A stretch of DNA of 64,000 nt from Mucilaginibacter corticis (lineage in GTDB: Bacteria > Bacteroidota > Bacteroidia > Sphingobacteriales > Sphingobacteriaceae): positions 62,001 through 126,000 of the forward strand of contig NZ_VLPK01000003.1 in the NCBI RefSeq assembly GCF_007558865.1, given 5' to 3'. Under the pieces are notes generated by a model. That model was not told the DNA's origin. It made no database searches and worked only from the letters and a program-made list of their open reading frames with translations. Shown piece after piece: positions 51,985-62,400 of this stretch; within the stretch, counting starts at the first letter, position 1, and each line of letters opens with the position of its first letter. The position numbers were made by a program, and so were the translations under genes.

Positions 51985-52833
51985 ATGTACCGAAAATATA
52001 TCATCTTGTTGTCGTTAAGCGTTGTTGCATTTGGTTTTACACTACCCCTAAAAACCAGCGAATGGAAACCTTTATTTAACGGAAAAAACTTTAGCGGCTG
52101 GGATATCTATCTCGGACCGGATTTGGATGATAAAGGTAATGCCATAACAAAAATTCCGCTTGGATTAAATAATGACCCGAGGCATGTTTTTACAATTGTA
52201 AAGGAAGATAACGAAAGTATTATCTGGGTTTCCGGAGAAAACTGGGGTGCTATCATAACCAAAAGCGAATACGAAAATTACCACCTGCAGTTACAGTTTA
52301 AATGGGGCAAGTTACAATGGGGACAAAAAAAGAGCGGGCATAAAGATAGTGGTTTGCTTTATCATTCGGTTGGTAAATATGGTGCTGATTATGGAGCATG
52401 GATGCGCGCGCAGGAGTTTCAGATAGAAGAAGGTAATTGTGGTGATTTCTGGGGATGTGCAGGCGGAACAGCGGATATACCGGCGATAAAAAGATCAGAA
52501 AGCGATTACATTTACAGCCCGCAAGGCGAGCTTTTGACGTTTAGTGAGGGAAATAAGCAAGGTAGACATTGTACCAAGCAAGGTGTTAGTGCAGAGAATC
52601 CAGCGGGCAAATGGAATACGCTTGACCTTTATTGCCATGGTGATACCAGTATCCACGTGGTAAATGGAAAAGTAGCAATGGTTTTATATCATAACAGCCA
52701 GGCAGATAACGGCAAGTTATCCCCGCTAAATAAAGGTAAAATTCAATTGCAATCAGAAGGTGCCGAAATATTTTATCGACACATTAAGATGCAATCCATC
52801 AGCCAATTACCTGCTGAATTGATCAAGCAATAA
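51985..52833 (+). CDS. DUF1080 / 3-keto-glycoside family protein, exported
   Basis: A 282-residue protein with a signal-like N-terminus (MYRKYIILLSLSVVAFGF) and one DUF1080 jelly-roll domain: WKPLFNGKNFSGWDIYLGP near the start, NYHLQLQFKWGKLQWG, the KDSGLLYHSVG segment and GKIQLQSEGAEIFYRHIKMQ at the end. The WKPLFNGKNFSGWD opening is very typical of the family. Members hydrolyse or lyse 3-keto-glycosides; active residues cannot be proven by reading. It is not in an operon with the other DUF1080 gene and converges with the next gene (11-base gap). Confidence 0.85.
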   Translation: MYRKYIILLSLSVVAFGFTLPLKTSEWKPLFNGKNFSGWDIYLGPDLDDKGNAITKIPLGLNNDPRHVFTIVKEDNESIIWVSGENWGAIITKSEYENYHLQLQFKWGKLQWGQKKSGHKDSGLLYHSVGKYGADYGAWMRAQEFQIEEGNCGDFWGCAGGTADIPAIKRSESDYIYSPQGELLTFSEGNKQGRHCTKQGVSAENPAGKWNTLDLYCHGDTSIHVVNGKVAMVLYHNSQADNGKLSPLNKGKIQLQSEGAEIFYRHIKMQSISQLPAELIKQ

Positions 52834-52844
52834 GTGCAGTAAAC

Positions 52845-53684
52845 TTATCTGCCTATATTAAAAGCGACCATTGCTCTTATGGAATAACCGTTTTGTGTAC
52901 CGGCTGTACCGATATCGCGGATAGCTTCTGAACCTAAAACAGTGCTATGGGTTGCATAAAATACCGGTCCGCCGGAAAGCGAAAAAGAAAAACGCGAATA
53001 CATAGGCGCATAATTTAATGACGGGCCAAGTAATAATTTTGCACCGCCTTCTGCTTCATCTGTTTCCCAAAAGCCTTCCAGATCCTCACCAACAGCTTCT
53101 ATACCGGCAAAGAAAGCACCCGCTATACGATGCTGGTAGCCAATGCTCGAGATCAGATCAATGCCGTCCCGATCTTTAGCAAACGCTTTTTCAAATTTAA
53201 GGTTACCACCTATCCGCCATGTTGGCGATTCGAATGCAGCCGTAATCCGGCTAAATACAGCTCCGACACTTGAGAAATCGCGGTTAGCGCCAAGTCCCAC
53301 GCCAAAACGTGCGCCATAAAAGCTTTTACCACCTACAAAATCGCGGATCACTTCGGCTTGCTGGGCACTTGCGGTGCTACCCGTACGCGAAAAACCGAGA
53401 TCGGCATTCGCCAATAAGGTAAACCTATTACCCAAATAACCTTTTACAGCAAGTTGCTGATCTACTCCGTCGTAACCAAATGGGCCTGCGGTACGCTCGG
53501 CGTAATTACCGGACGCGCTAATGCTTACAAATGGTGTTTCTGAAGTAAATGTATTAACTGAAAACAGAAACGGTTGCGCCGCGTTACCTACCGCATTCAT
53601 AGACTTACTAAAAGATGGTAATTGTGCCATTACTGACGAGCTTATCAGTGCAATAATTAGCAAGGTTAAAATACTTTTTTTCAT
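52845..53684 (-). CDS. Outer-membrane beta-barrel-like protein of unknown function
   Basis: From ATG 53684 it is 279 residues, with a signal peptide (MKKSILTLLIIALISSSVMAQ); the ORF to 53732 adds a leader without signal character. The mature part is a series of alternating strands with Gly and aromatic residues, ending RAMVAFNIGR, a C-terminus like a porin-type barrel. No cleft or catalytic motif is visible. It follows the propeller/phosphoesterase gene by 44 bases and may be co-transcribed. Function unknown. Confidence 0.6.
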   Translation of the reverse strand: MKKSILTLLIIALISSSVMAQLPSFSKSMNAVGNAAQPFLFSVNTFTSETPFVSISASGNYAERTAGPFGYDGVDQQLAVKGYLGNRFTLLANADLGFSRTGSTASAQQAEVIRDFVGGKSFYGARFGVGLGANRDFSSVGAVFSRITAAFESPTWRIGGNLKFEKAFAKDRDGIDLISSIGYQHRIAGAFFAGIEAVGEDLEGFWETDEAEGGAKLLLGPSLNYAPMYSRFSFSLSGGPVFYATHSTVLGSEAIRDIGTAGTQNGYSIRAMVAFNIGR

Positions 53685-53728
53685 AAAGTTGATCTTAATA
53701 GCTGTATTTAATATTTTTTTGATTTTGA

Positions 53729-56182
53729 TCAATCGTCATCATCTTTCTTTTTCTTTTCCAGGATCACGAACGCGCTGCGCTTAGGTGCAGGCATAACCGC
53801 ATCTTCACCTTTTACCGATTTCCAGATCACTTCATTCAAAGCCAGATCAGGCGCTGCATCTTCTTTTTTGAAGTTAAAGCTGTCTGACTGTTTGCTGCTT
53901 TTGTTTACAGCCACATTACGGCTTGTAAGATCTACTTTAGCCGGAATAGCTTTAAAGGGTGACAGATCAGGTGTAGCGGTAAAACATTCGTACATGGGTA
54001 ATGCGGCCGCATCATATTGGCTCATAGGTGGTAAGCCCAATATCAGTTCAATAGTACGTAATACACCGGATGTTGAATACATGCTATGAACGACTGTATT
54101 ACGCTTGACATATGGCCCAACTACATAAACCGGTGACCGGTGTGCATCTATATGATCAGGGCCGTTTTGTGCATCATCTTCTAATATAAAAACAACCGAT
54201 TCTCTCCATAATGAACTGTTAGACAAGTGATCTATCAGTTTACCTACAGCCAAATCATTATCAGCAACAGCAGCTATGGGCGTTATCGCACCTCTTTTTT
54301 GTCCGCTGGTATGGTCATTACTGATCCTGATGGTGCTCAGTTGTGGCACAGCTCCGGCAGTTTCGAGCGAATCAAAATCATGAGCCCATGCGTCATAACG
54401 TACCTGATCCGGTATATTCAGGTCAAAACCCGGCGCAGCCGCACACATATGCCCCTGTAATGTTTTATATTTTGTTTTTCCGAATTCACCAAATTCGCCA
54501 TAGCTACGGAAACTTACCCCGGCCCGCTGGCAATAATCCCATATATAACCGTCATTTGGAAAAAGCGCAGGCCTTGCCCCTTCGTACCCGGTTGATCCGC
54601 CACGGTTGCCATAAGTTGTTGGCCATGTCTTTTCAATCGCGTCTGTGGCATAAGCTGCCATACTCCAGTTATGTCCGTCGGCACTCACTTCTGCGTCCAC
54701 ATAAAAGTTATCCATCAGTACATAATTATCTGCGAAAGCATGCTGATTAGGCGTAACCTCATTGCCAAATATACATAACGACCTGTCTCCGTTGCCTTTA
54801 CCCATATCACCCAATACCTGGTCGTAGGTGCGATTTTCCTTAATGATATAAAATACATGTTTAATTGGCGACTGTTGTCCTGGTTTACGTGGTATAGGGT
54901 TCCCGGTTTCGCCCGCTGCCATAGCTACTTTGTCGTTATTAAATGGAGTATTAGCATATACCTGTTTTGTGTAAGCCTTTAATTGTGTTTCGTTCGGTGC
55001 GTCAATGATTGACAACGTTCCTTTGAATAAACCTGCTATGTATTGCAAGCGGCTATTTGCAGTACTTCCCACATGCACACCGCTATTATCTTCCTTGGCA
55101 TAAGGTTGCGGACCTTTTGGGTTAGCTATTGATGTTAAGCCCTTACCGTTTGTTATCAGTATTTTATTACCGGTTAACTTAACATTGGTTGGATACCATC
55201 CTACCGGGATAAAGCCCATGCTTTTGCTGTTAGCCGCAGATGAAACATCAAAAACTGCAACGCAATTATTATCAGCATTGGCAATGTAAAGTGTTTTTTC
55301 GTTGACTGATAACGCGAGGCCATTAGTTGTTGAGCCGGTAAGGTTAGTAGGATAAAGCGACGTAACCAAGGTCTCAATCACTTTACCGGTTTTTGTATTG
55401 ATTATTGATACCGAATTATCATTGGCGTTTGCCACGTATAATAAAGTTCCTTTCTTATTCAATAACAATTCGTTAGGGTGGTTACCTACAGTGATATTGC
55501 CCTTGATGGTTTGTGACTGCGTATCAAACAATACCAGTTGGTTACTTCCCCAAATGGATATATATAACGTTTTTTCATCCGGCGAAAGCAGGCAGCTATA
55601 AGCCATTTCCGGTAACTGTGAAGCATTAATAACTTTCCGGGTTTTCAGATCGATAGTATATACGCTATTATCTTCTTTGGTAACGGTGTACAACCGCGAC
55701 ATATCCCGCGTAATCGCTATACCTGCTGGGCATATTTTACTTTTTGGCCAGGCATCACCAAGGCGGATAGTATCCGGAGTTTTTAATTTGTGGTTGCTGA
55801 CGTTAAAATCCAATATTACATTTTCATTTCCTCCTGATACATACAGATTTTTCTCATCGCTGCTAAAAGCCAGGCCGTACCATGACATACCCAGCTCTTT
55901 TTCAGACAATACCTTCTCAGCTTGCGGATCGATCAACTGCAGCGTTTGGGTGCTTTGACCATTGTTTGTAACCGCTAACAGTTTTTCTGAAGCACTTAAC
56001 TGCATATTTAAAGGCAAGTCACCCAACTGAAGCTGCCTCCCCGCCGGGCTCAGTTTCCAACCGTTTGGCAGCAAGATCTGTTCGGTTTCTTTTACTTTAC
56101 CGGGTATTTGAGCCCACAAAGAATTGAACATGAACAAAGCTGCTGAAAACAGCGTCCCTGTTATTTTGATTAAGTTTTTCAT
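53729..56182 (-). CDS. Exported YVTN beta-propeller / phosphoesterase fusion
   Basis: From the ATG at 56182 (the frame to 56188 starts with TTG) it is 817 residues with a signal peptide. Residues about 30-370 form a YVTN/YncE-type seven-bladed propeller (GTLLYVANANDNSVSIINT, KTLYIANADNNCVAVFDVS). Residues about 440-770 are a phosphoesterase/alkaline-phosphatase-superfamily domain, with HVFYIIKENRTYDQVLGD, DAEVSADGHNWSMAAY and FILEDDAQNGPDHIDAH. Such bifunctional proteins are common in Bacteroidota and related phyla; the substrate is unknown. Its companion outer-membrane protein lies downstream. Confidence 0.85.
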   Translation of the reverse strand: MKNLIKITGTLFSAALFMFNSLWAQIPGKVKETEQILLPNGWKLSPAGRQLQLGDLPLNMQLSASEKLLAVTNNGQSTQTLQLIDPQAEKVLSEKELGMSWYGLAFSSDEKNLYVSGGNENVILDFNVSNHKLKTPDTIRLGDAWPKSKICPAGIAITRDMSRLYTVTKEDNSVYTIDLKTRKVINASQLPEMAYSCLLSPDEKTLYISIWGSNQLVLFDTQSQTIKGNITVGNHPNELLLNKKGTLLYVANANDNSVSIINTKTGKVIETLVTSLYPTNLTGSTTNGLALSVNEKTLYIANADNNCVAVFDVSSAANSKSMGFIPVGWYPTNVKLTGNKILITNGKGLTSIANPKGPQPYAKEDNSGVHVGSTANSRLQYIAGLFKGTLSIIDAPNETQLKAYTKQVYANTPFNNDKVAMAAGETGNPIPRKPGQQSPIKHVFYIIKENRTYDQVLGDMGKGNGDRSLCIFGNEVTPNQHAFADNYVLMDNFYVDAEVSADGHNWSMAAYATDAIEKTWPTTYGNRGGSTGYEGARPALFPNDGYIWDYCQRAGVSFRSYGEFGEFGKTKYKTLQGHMCAAAPGFDLNIPDQVRYDAWAHDFDSLETAGAVPQLSTIRISNDHTSGQKRGAITPIAAVADNDLAVGKLIDHLSNSSLWRESVVFILEDDAQNGPDHIDAHRSPVYVVGPYVKRNTVVHSMYSTSGVLRTIELILGLPPMSQYDAAALPMYECFTATPDLSPFKAIPAKVDLTSRNVAVNKSSKQSDSFNFKKEDAAPDLALNEVIWKSVKGEDAVMPAPKRSAFVILEKKKKDDDD

Positions 56183-56544
56183 ATACAATAGGTTAACATT
56201 GTAAAAATAACTTTATTTTATTAATCTTTCAATCCTGTCGGAATAACTCCTGAGGGATATTCGGCCTCGATCTGGTCAAATGTAGATTGCTTTATTAGCT
56301 GTACTAAAGATTATATACCAATTGCAAGATAAACGCCACTACGTTTAGACAATGAAACATCTGTGTTAAGTTTACATTAAGAGCCGCCTTATGAGTTATT
56401 ACGTGTCTGTAGGTTCGCTTAATAAGAAATATTAATTACTATTGATGTAACCGGTATAAGATATTGGTTATGTAATATTATGACTTTAACCCATAAAAAA
56501 AGCGCCCGGTTTACCGAGCGCTTTTAAATTATAATAAGTTTAGT
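56183..56544. other. 362-base intergenic region with terminator and coding-like remnant
   Basis: Besides the terminator at 56498-56525, the stretch 56221-56310 read on the minus strand gives 29 codons ending in a stop, with a protein-like tail TFDQIEAEYPSGVIPTGLKD, but no start codon. It may be the last piece of a decayed gene. The rest is AT-rich and shows nothing. Confidence 0.4.
56498..56525 (-). terminator. Rho-independent terminator of the small membrane protein gene
   Basis: A 12-base stem (56498-56509 with 56514-56525, one mismatch) with a TTTA loop; on the minus strand it is followed by Ts (A run at 56494-56501). Confidence 0.8.
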
Positions 56545-57114
56545 CTAAAGGGCAAGTTCACGGCCAGTGCGCAGCACTGTGTATTTACTTTTAGCGAATT
56601 CAAACCCACCAAACAAGATCGCACAATATATTAAATCGCCATAAAACATATTTTTTTCAAACGGTATAGCATTATGTAATGACAATGCGTAACCTGCCCA
56701 GGTATGTGCATATAGTGTACCATATAACCATGGCAGATCCATTACCAACCAGTGATTAACCACAGTAAATAACGAAACCGCAAATACACTTAACGCATTT
56801 ACTTTTTTGATCAGGCTTCCAGCAAATACGACGAATGCAAAAAACAGGTAGACCCATAACGAACCGGAATACCATGTCAACGTTGAAGTATACATATAAT
56901 TTACAGCCAGGTCACTTAAAAACAAGGTGATCAATACAACTGCGTATGCTTTCCACTTGTCGGTAAAATAAGCGCCGCCAAATAGAGCGATGGCACCGAC
57001 GGGTGTTAAGTTACTCAATGCCTGATATTTAACATTAACTAACCGCATAGTGGCCGCCAGTATTATCAGCAGCACAAGCACTATTGTACGGACATCGATC
57101 TTCTTTAATGACAT
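56545..57114 (-). CDS. DUF6580-like integral membrane protein
   Basis: A 189-residue protein with about five membrane helices; the segment LTPVGAIALFGGAYFTDKWKAYAVVLITLFLSDLAVN resembles a DUF6580 / ECF-substrate-component-like family in Bacteroidota. The His/Trp-rich region VNHWLVMDLPWLYGTLYAHTW is conserved-looking. An ECF vitamin-uptake role is known for related folds but no ATPase or T component is adjacent, so function is open. It stands alone with a good terminator. Confidence 0.6.
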   Translation of the reverse strand: MSLKKIDVRTIVLVLLIILAATMRLVNVKYQALSNLTPVGAIALFGGAYFTDKWKAYAVVLITLFLSDLAVNYMYTSTLTWYSGSLWVYLFFAFVVFAGSLIKKVNALSVFAVSLFTVVNHWLVMDLPWLYGTLYAHTWAGYALSLHNAIPFEKNMFYGDLIYCAILFGGFEFAKSKYTVLRTGRELAL

Positions 57115-57259
57115 GCAGTAAAATTACGTATTTATCCTAAAATTACTAAACAATTTAATAAATGCTATTATTTGTTAATTAATGTGTTTGAGATTTAAAT
57201 AAACTAAAAGAAAACTACCCGGCCTGTATGCTGTTAAATAACTATAATATAATATCATT

Positions 57260-58030
57260 ATGGCAACAAACACATTATACCCGGTTAAACGCTACAATAC
57301 TGTAACCGAACCGGTAAACATAAATTTAAACTGGCCCGAGCGTTATATTTTCATCGCTACAGGTGTGAAACTTACATTTTCGGGTTTGGGTAATTTATTT
57401 ACAAGCCCGTTATCAAGTTTATTCAAATTAGGCGTAGGTGGTTACTTATTAAACCGTGGCGTTAGCGGCCACTGTGCCATCTATTCAAAAATTGGTAAAA
57501 ACACCCAGGATCCGGTTAATATCACTATCCGGAGCGCATTCAATATTAATCAGCCGCGACAAAAAGTATATGAGTTCTGGCGCAAGCTGGATAACCTACC
57601 ACTGTTTATGAACCACCTTGAAAGTATCGACTTAATTGATGATACCCGGTCACACTGGGTACTGAAACTACCTACAGGGGTTGGAACCATAAGCTGGGAC
57701 GCCGAAATTGTTAAAGATAAACCTGGCGAAGTTATAGGCTGGAGTTCATTGCCTGACTCGATCATTGATAATGCCGGTAAAGTATTTTTCAGGGATGCCG
57801 CGGATGGCAAAGGTACGGTGGTGGATATTGTTATTACTTACCAGCCACCAGCAGGTGGTGTCGGCGCAAGCATTGCGCACGTGCTAAATCCGTTGTTTAA
57901 AAATATAGTTGATAACGATGTGCGTAATTTCAAACAGTATATGGATATTGAAAACACATTAAAGCCACTTGCCAGCAATAACAATACGCATAAATCAGCT
58001 TCTCATAAAACGGCAACCCACAATAATTAA
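57260..58030 (+). CDS. DUF2892-SRPBCC membrane-associated protein
   Basis: A 256-residue protein: residues about 20-80 hold two membrane-associated helices as in DUF2892 (WPERYIFIATGVKLTFSGLG), followed by an SRPBCC/polyketide-cyclase-like domain (about 90-240) with AFNINQPRQKVYEFWRKLDNLPLFMNHLES, VIGWSSLPDSI and HVLNPLFKNIVDNDVRNFKQYM. SRPBCC domains bind hydrophobic ligands. A His/Lys-rich tail ends it. The family is common in stress-related loci. Its terminator also serves the convergent amidohydrolase. Confidence 0.78.
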   Translation: MATNTLYPVKRYNTVTEPVNINLNWPERYIFIATGVKLTFSGLGNLFTSPLSSLFKLGVGGYLLNRGVSGHCAIYSKIGKNTQDPVNITIRSAFNINQPRQKVYEFWRKLDNLPLFMNHLESIDLIDDTRSHWVLKLPTGVGTISWDAEIVKDKPGEVIGWSSLPDSIIDNAGKVFFRDAADGKGTVVDIVITYQPPAGGVGASIAHVLNPLFKNIVDNDVRNFKQYMDIENTLKPLASNNNTHKSASHKTATHNN

Positions 58031-58052
58031 GCTGATAAGCTTTAAATAAAAG

Positions 58053-58088
58053 AAAATGCTTCCACTAATCAATTAATGGGAGCATTTT
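58053..58088. terminator. Bidirectional terminator
   Basis: A 16-base stem (58053-58068 with 58073-58088, two G-T pairs) with a four-base TCAA loop, A-rich on the left and T-rich on the right. It lies between convergent genes and can end transcription from both sides. Confidence 0.85.
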
Positions 58089-58106
58089 ATTTTAGGCTGG
58101 AATCTA

Positions 58107-59408
58107 TCAGTCAGCTTTTATACCATATTTATTGCTGAATTTTTTGTACAACTGTTTATGCAAATTATCCAGGTTAATGTTTCTGCCTTGAATAAAGGCC
58201 TGTTGTACATCCAGCGTGATCATATCCAAAGCGTCACCGCCTGATATGAACAGGTTAGCGTCTTTTCCTACTTCTAAAGTTCCGGTAGTTTTATCGATTC
58301 CTAAAATTTTAGCATTATTTATGGTGATCATACTCAATGCCTGTTCCTTGGTTAAACCATAACCGACTGCCTGTCCTGCCTCGAACGGTAAATTACGCTG
58401 ACGCCAAAAGCCCGTACCGGTTAAGCCGTATTCAACGCCGGCGTCCTGTAGTATTTTAGGTAATTTGTAAGGCAGGTAAACATCATCTTCATCCCTGGCA
58501 GGCAAAGTTTGTGTTTCGCGGATGATTACTGGCACATTGTTTTGTTTTAACAGATTGGTCACCAGGTAAGCTTCTTTACCGCCAACAATCACAGCCTTGA
58601 TGCCTAATTTATTGGCAAGTGTTACAGCCTCAATAATTTCTTTAGCGCCATCAACATTAATGAACAACTTTTTGCTGCCATTAAACAAGCCCTTTAATGC
58701 TTCAAATCTCAGGTTGACGACGTCGGGCTTTGCTGTAGCATAAGCTTTGGCGGCTGTGAAAAGATTGTTGATCTCGTCAAGTTGTTTTAGTCTTGCTTCA
58801 TCCGGCGACTCGGCATTAGCATCAGCTACAGTTGCTCTTCTGCGTGGTGGCCTAACCACCGGCCAGTTTAAATGCACCGCGATATCTGTTTTATAAGCTG
58901 CGTCTTCCCAGTTCCAGGCATCCAACTGTACAACAGATGACTGGCCTGATAATGTACCGCCATTAGGTGTAGGCTGTGCCAGTAAAATACCATTTGATCT
59001 TACGGTCGGGATAACTTTTGAATCAGTATTATAGGCTACTATAGAACGTACATTCGGGTTCAGGTCACCTGTTTCTTCATCGTCAACAGTCCCCTTTGCC
59101 CCTTCTTCAATTTCAACTAAGCCCAGCGTAGTAACCGGGCAAATAAAGCCGGGGTAAACTTGTTTGCCGGCAGCGTTAATTATATCAGCTCCGCCGGTAT
59201 TGGGTGCTGTGCCCTCGCCTACTGCTGTTATCTTGCCTTTATCAAATGCGATGTAGCCATTGTTGATTACCTGACCGTTACCCAAATGGATGGTAGCACC
59301 GGTAATGACGATTGGTTTTGATTGTGGTTTGGCAGGCGAGATGTTAGCCTGCGCATATACAAGGACGGTGCTCAGCAACAATCCTCCAAAAATTAATATT
59401 TTTTTCAT
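58107..59408 (-). CDS. Exported amidohydrolase-fold protein with degenerate metal site
   Basis: A 433-residue protein with a signal peptide (about 1-20) and an amidohydrolase/imidazolonepropionase-like barrel, recognised by GKQVYPGFICPVTTLGLVEI, the repeated beta strands and the C-terminal TGTLEVGKDANLFISGGD. The place where active family members have the HxH metal motif reads FICPVTTLG (about 88-96), without histidine. It may be a non-catalytic partner of the following larger protein, which lies 12 bases upstream on the same strand. The overall fold assignment is secure, the activity is not. Confidence 0.82.
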   Translation of the reverse strand: MKKILIFGGLLLSTVLVYAQANISPAKPQSKPIVITGATIHLGNGQVINNGYIAFDKGKITAVGEGTAPNTGGADIINAAGKQVYPGFICPVTTLGLVEIEEGAKGTVDDEETGDLNPNVRSIVAYNTDSKVIPTVRSNGILLAQPTPNGGTLSGQSSVVQLDAWNWEDAAYKTDIAVHLNWPVVRPPRRRATVADANAESPDEARLKQLDEINNLFTAAKAYATAKPDVVNLRFEALKGLFNGSKKLFINVDGAKEIIEAVTLANKLGIKAVIVGGKEAYLVTNLLKQNNVPVIIRETQTLPARDEDDVYLPYKLPKILQDAGVEYGLTGTGFWRQRNLPFEAGQAVGYGLTKEQALSMITINNAKILGIDKTTGTLEVGKDANLFISGGDALDMITLDVQQAFIQGRNINLDNLHKQLYKKFSNKYGIKAD

Positions 59409-59420
59409 GGTGTTGTGTCC

Positions 59421-62400
59421 TTATTTAGATTTAAGCATTCCGTTATAATCATCAGCTACCACATAGGCACCGTCTTCAATTGTATCGCAATCATAAACAG
59501 GTCGCTTACGGCCACCAACACCGGCCGGTTGTGTGGTAGCTCCTTTATTTTTGGCTGCTAACATTTTTTGAATGATTCGGGCCTCATCAGCCTGTAATTC
59601 TTTTTGTTTAGCTGCATCTTTGTCGTAATCCCAATAAGGGACACCATCTACATAAGTTTTTTCGGCAACAGCGTAAATCGATAAGGGATCTGTCGACCAG
59701 ACAACCAGGTCGGCATCTTTGCCAGCCTTTAAGCTGCCGATCTTATCATCAACATGCAGCATTTTTGCAGGATTAAGGGTAACAAGCTTCAGCGCTTCTT
59801 CTTCGCTCATATGGCCATAGGTAACCGCTTTACCTGCTTCCTGGTTTAGGCGACGGGCCATTTCTTCATCATCAGAATTAAAGGCGGTAACCACACCCAT
59901 ATCATGCATGATCTTGCCGTTATATGGAATAGCTTCGCTAACCTCGTTTTTGTACGCCCACCAATCAGAAAAAGTAGAACCGGCAATGCCGTGTGTTTTC
60001 ATTTTATCGGCCACTTTATAACCTTCAAGAATGTGGGTAAACGTATTTACTTTAAAGCCCATCGAATCGGCCACGTGGATCAGCATATTGATCTCTGACT
60101 GCACGTACGAGTGGCAAGTGATATGTCTTTTATCTTCCAGTATCTCTACCAGGGCATCCAGTTCAAGGTCGCGGCGTACATGGTTGCCTTTTACGGCAAG
60201 CGCCGCTTTATATTCCTTAGCACGGGTAAAGGCATCAACATAAACCTGCTCAACCCCCATACGCGATTGAGGGAAACGGGTATTAGGGCCGCCCGGTATG
60301 TTAAAGTTACTTTGCTTCACATTTTCGCCTAAGGCAAATTTGATAAAACCCGCAGCACCATCCAGTTTCAATTGTTCGGGCAGCACCCCCCATCGGTGTT
60401 TGATCAGCATAGTTTGACCGCCGACCGGATTTGCCGATCCATGCAGGATATGCGACGTGGTAACACCGCCCGCTAATTGACGATAAAGGTTAATATCTTC
60501 TGAATCCAACACATCGCCTATCCTCACTTCTGAGGTAACAGACTGTGTTCCTTCGTTAATACCACCTGTAGCAGCAATGTGCGAATGCTCATCTACTATA
60601 CCAGCGGTAATATGTTTGCCCGTAGCATCAATCACTTTGGCATTACCTGCCGATAAATTTTTGCCTACCGCTTTGATCTTTCCGTTTTCAATCAATACAT
60701 CGGCATTTTTTATGATGCCTTCTTTCTCGTTTGTCCAGACGGTCGCGTTTTTAAATAAAACCGTTTCGGCCTTTGGAATTTCAGCATTACCAAAGGCGGC
60801 GAACGGATATACAACCGGCCCATAACTTAGATCAGGCTTTGGCTGTTCACGGTGTTCGGCCGCAGGTACCGGACCTGAATACACAGCCGACCAATTGGTT
60901 GAACTGCCGTCAGGCAAAGTAGCGCCGCCGGTTAAAGTTAAAGGCGAGGTATTCGAGATGTAACCATTTAAGCGGATAGTCCCGGAAGGTTTGTTTTTCA
61001 GGTCGAAATATAAAGTAACCATATCGCCATTGCGGATAAAAGTACCGCGGGCACGCACACTGTCAGCACCAGTACGCTGGGCACTCAAATCATACGAGCC
61101 GGGATTGCCCGTGACCTTCAGTTCTATACCTGCCAATCCATCACCGCTTAGTTTATAATTGCCTGCCAGGTTAATGGCGCTTACCCGGCTTACTATATAC
61201 TGCCTGCCTTCTACCCAATTCTCATAGATCACATTTTCTTTTTTAAACAGATCGTCAGACGTGATCAGGAAGTTGGCCATTTTGCCTTTGGCAAGTGTGC
61301 CAACCTTATCGCTTACACCTAACATTTCTGCGGGGATCTCGGTAAGTGATCTTAAGGCCTGTGCTTCGGTCAAGCCATGCTCAATGGCAGTGCGCAGGTT
61401 TGTCCAAAAATCGCGTGGGTTATTTAAACCGAACGAGGTTATTGCAAAACGGATGCCTGCCTTTTCCATCAGTGCCGGATTGTTAGGTGCAAGTTCCCAG
61501 TCTTTTAACTGTTCGTAAGAGATCTTACGGGCTTGTAGCGGATCCTCCACATCAAAAGCATCAGGGAACGTAAGCGGAATAATGAAACTACTGCCGGTTG
61601 CTTTCATGGCATCCATGCGGCGGTATTCGTCGCCATCTGTTTTATACACGTATTTCTTACCAAACTCTTTGGCTATTTTATCGGCACGTAATACCATTAA
61701 TTGATCACCAGCCTCAAATATCTGCGGTAGGTTTTGCTGACGGTTAAACTCGGCTAATGAAATATTATATTCTTCTTTCTGGCTATTGTACCATTGCGCA
61801 TCAAGATAAGTTTGCCTGATCAGGGCGATACTCCCCATTAATGAAGATGGATAGTTAGTTGCCGCTGTACCTTTTGAAAATGAATAATTTGCAGCCGCTT
61901 CGTCCTTCAAAACAACCAGGTTATCACGTTCATCGCCCAATGTTGCAACAACTGATGTACCTCTTGCAATGCCGTCATGAATTAACGATTGTACCGCACC
62001 AAATCCATTCTTTTTAAATGCCTCGGCTTTTGATCCGTCAGAATGAAATATCGACTTTACATTCATTTCCGGGCGGATGGCTTCGTTCCAGCCATAAGCG
62101 CCTGGTTTTGTTGATAAGGGTGTGATGGTACGCCCGGTAAAAGCTTGGCGCGGCGCATCAGGTAAACCGTAAGTTGTGTAAGCATCAATCAGGCTTGGAT
62201 AAATATATTTTCCTTTAAGGTCGACAACAACATATCCCTTCGGGATAGCTGTACCGGCACCTACAGATTCAATTACCCGGTCTTTAATTAATAAAGTGCC
62301 GTTCTGAATAGTTTGCTGCGAGTTTACCACTATAGTGGCGTTTGTAAAAGCGTATAACCCCGGGCGGATATCCTGTACGCCATTAACAGGAAAGGTTTGC

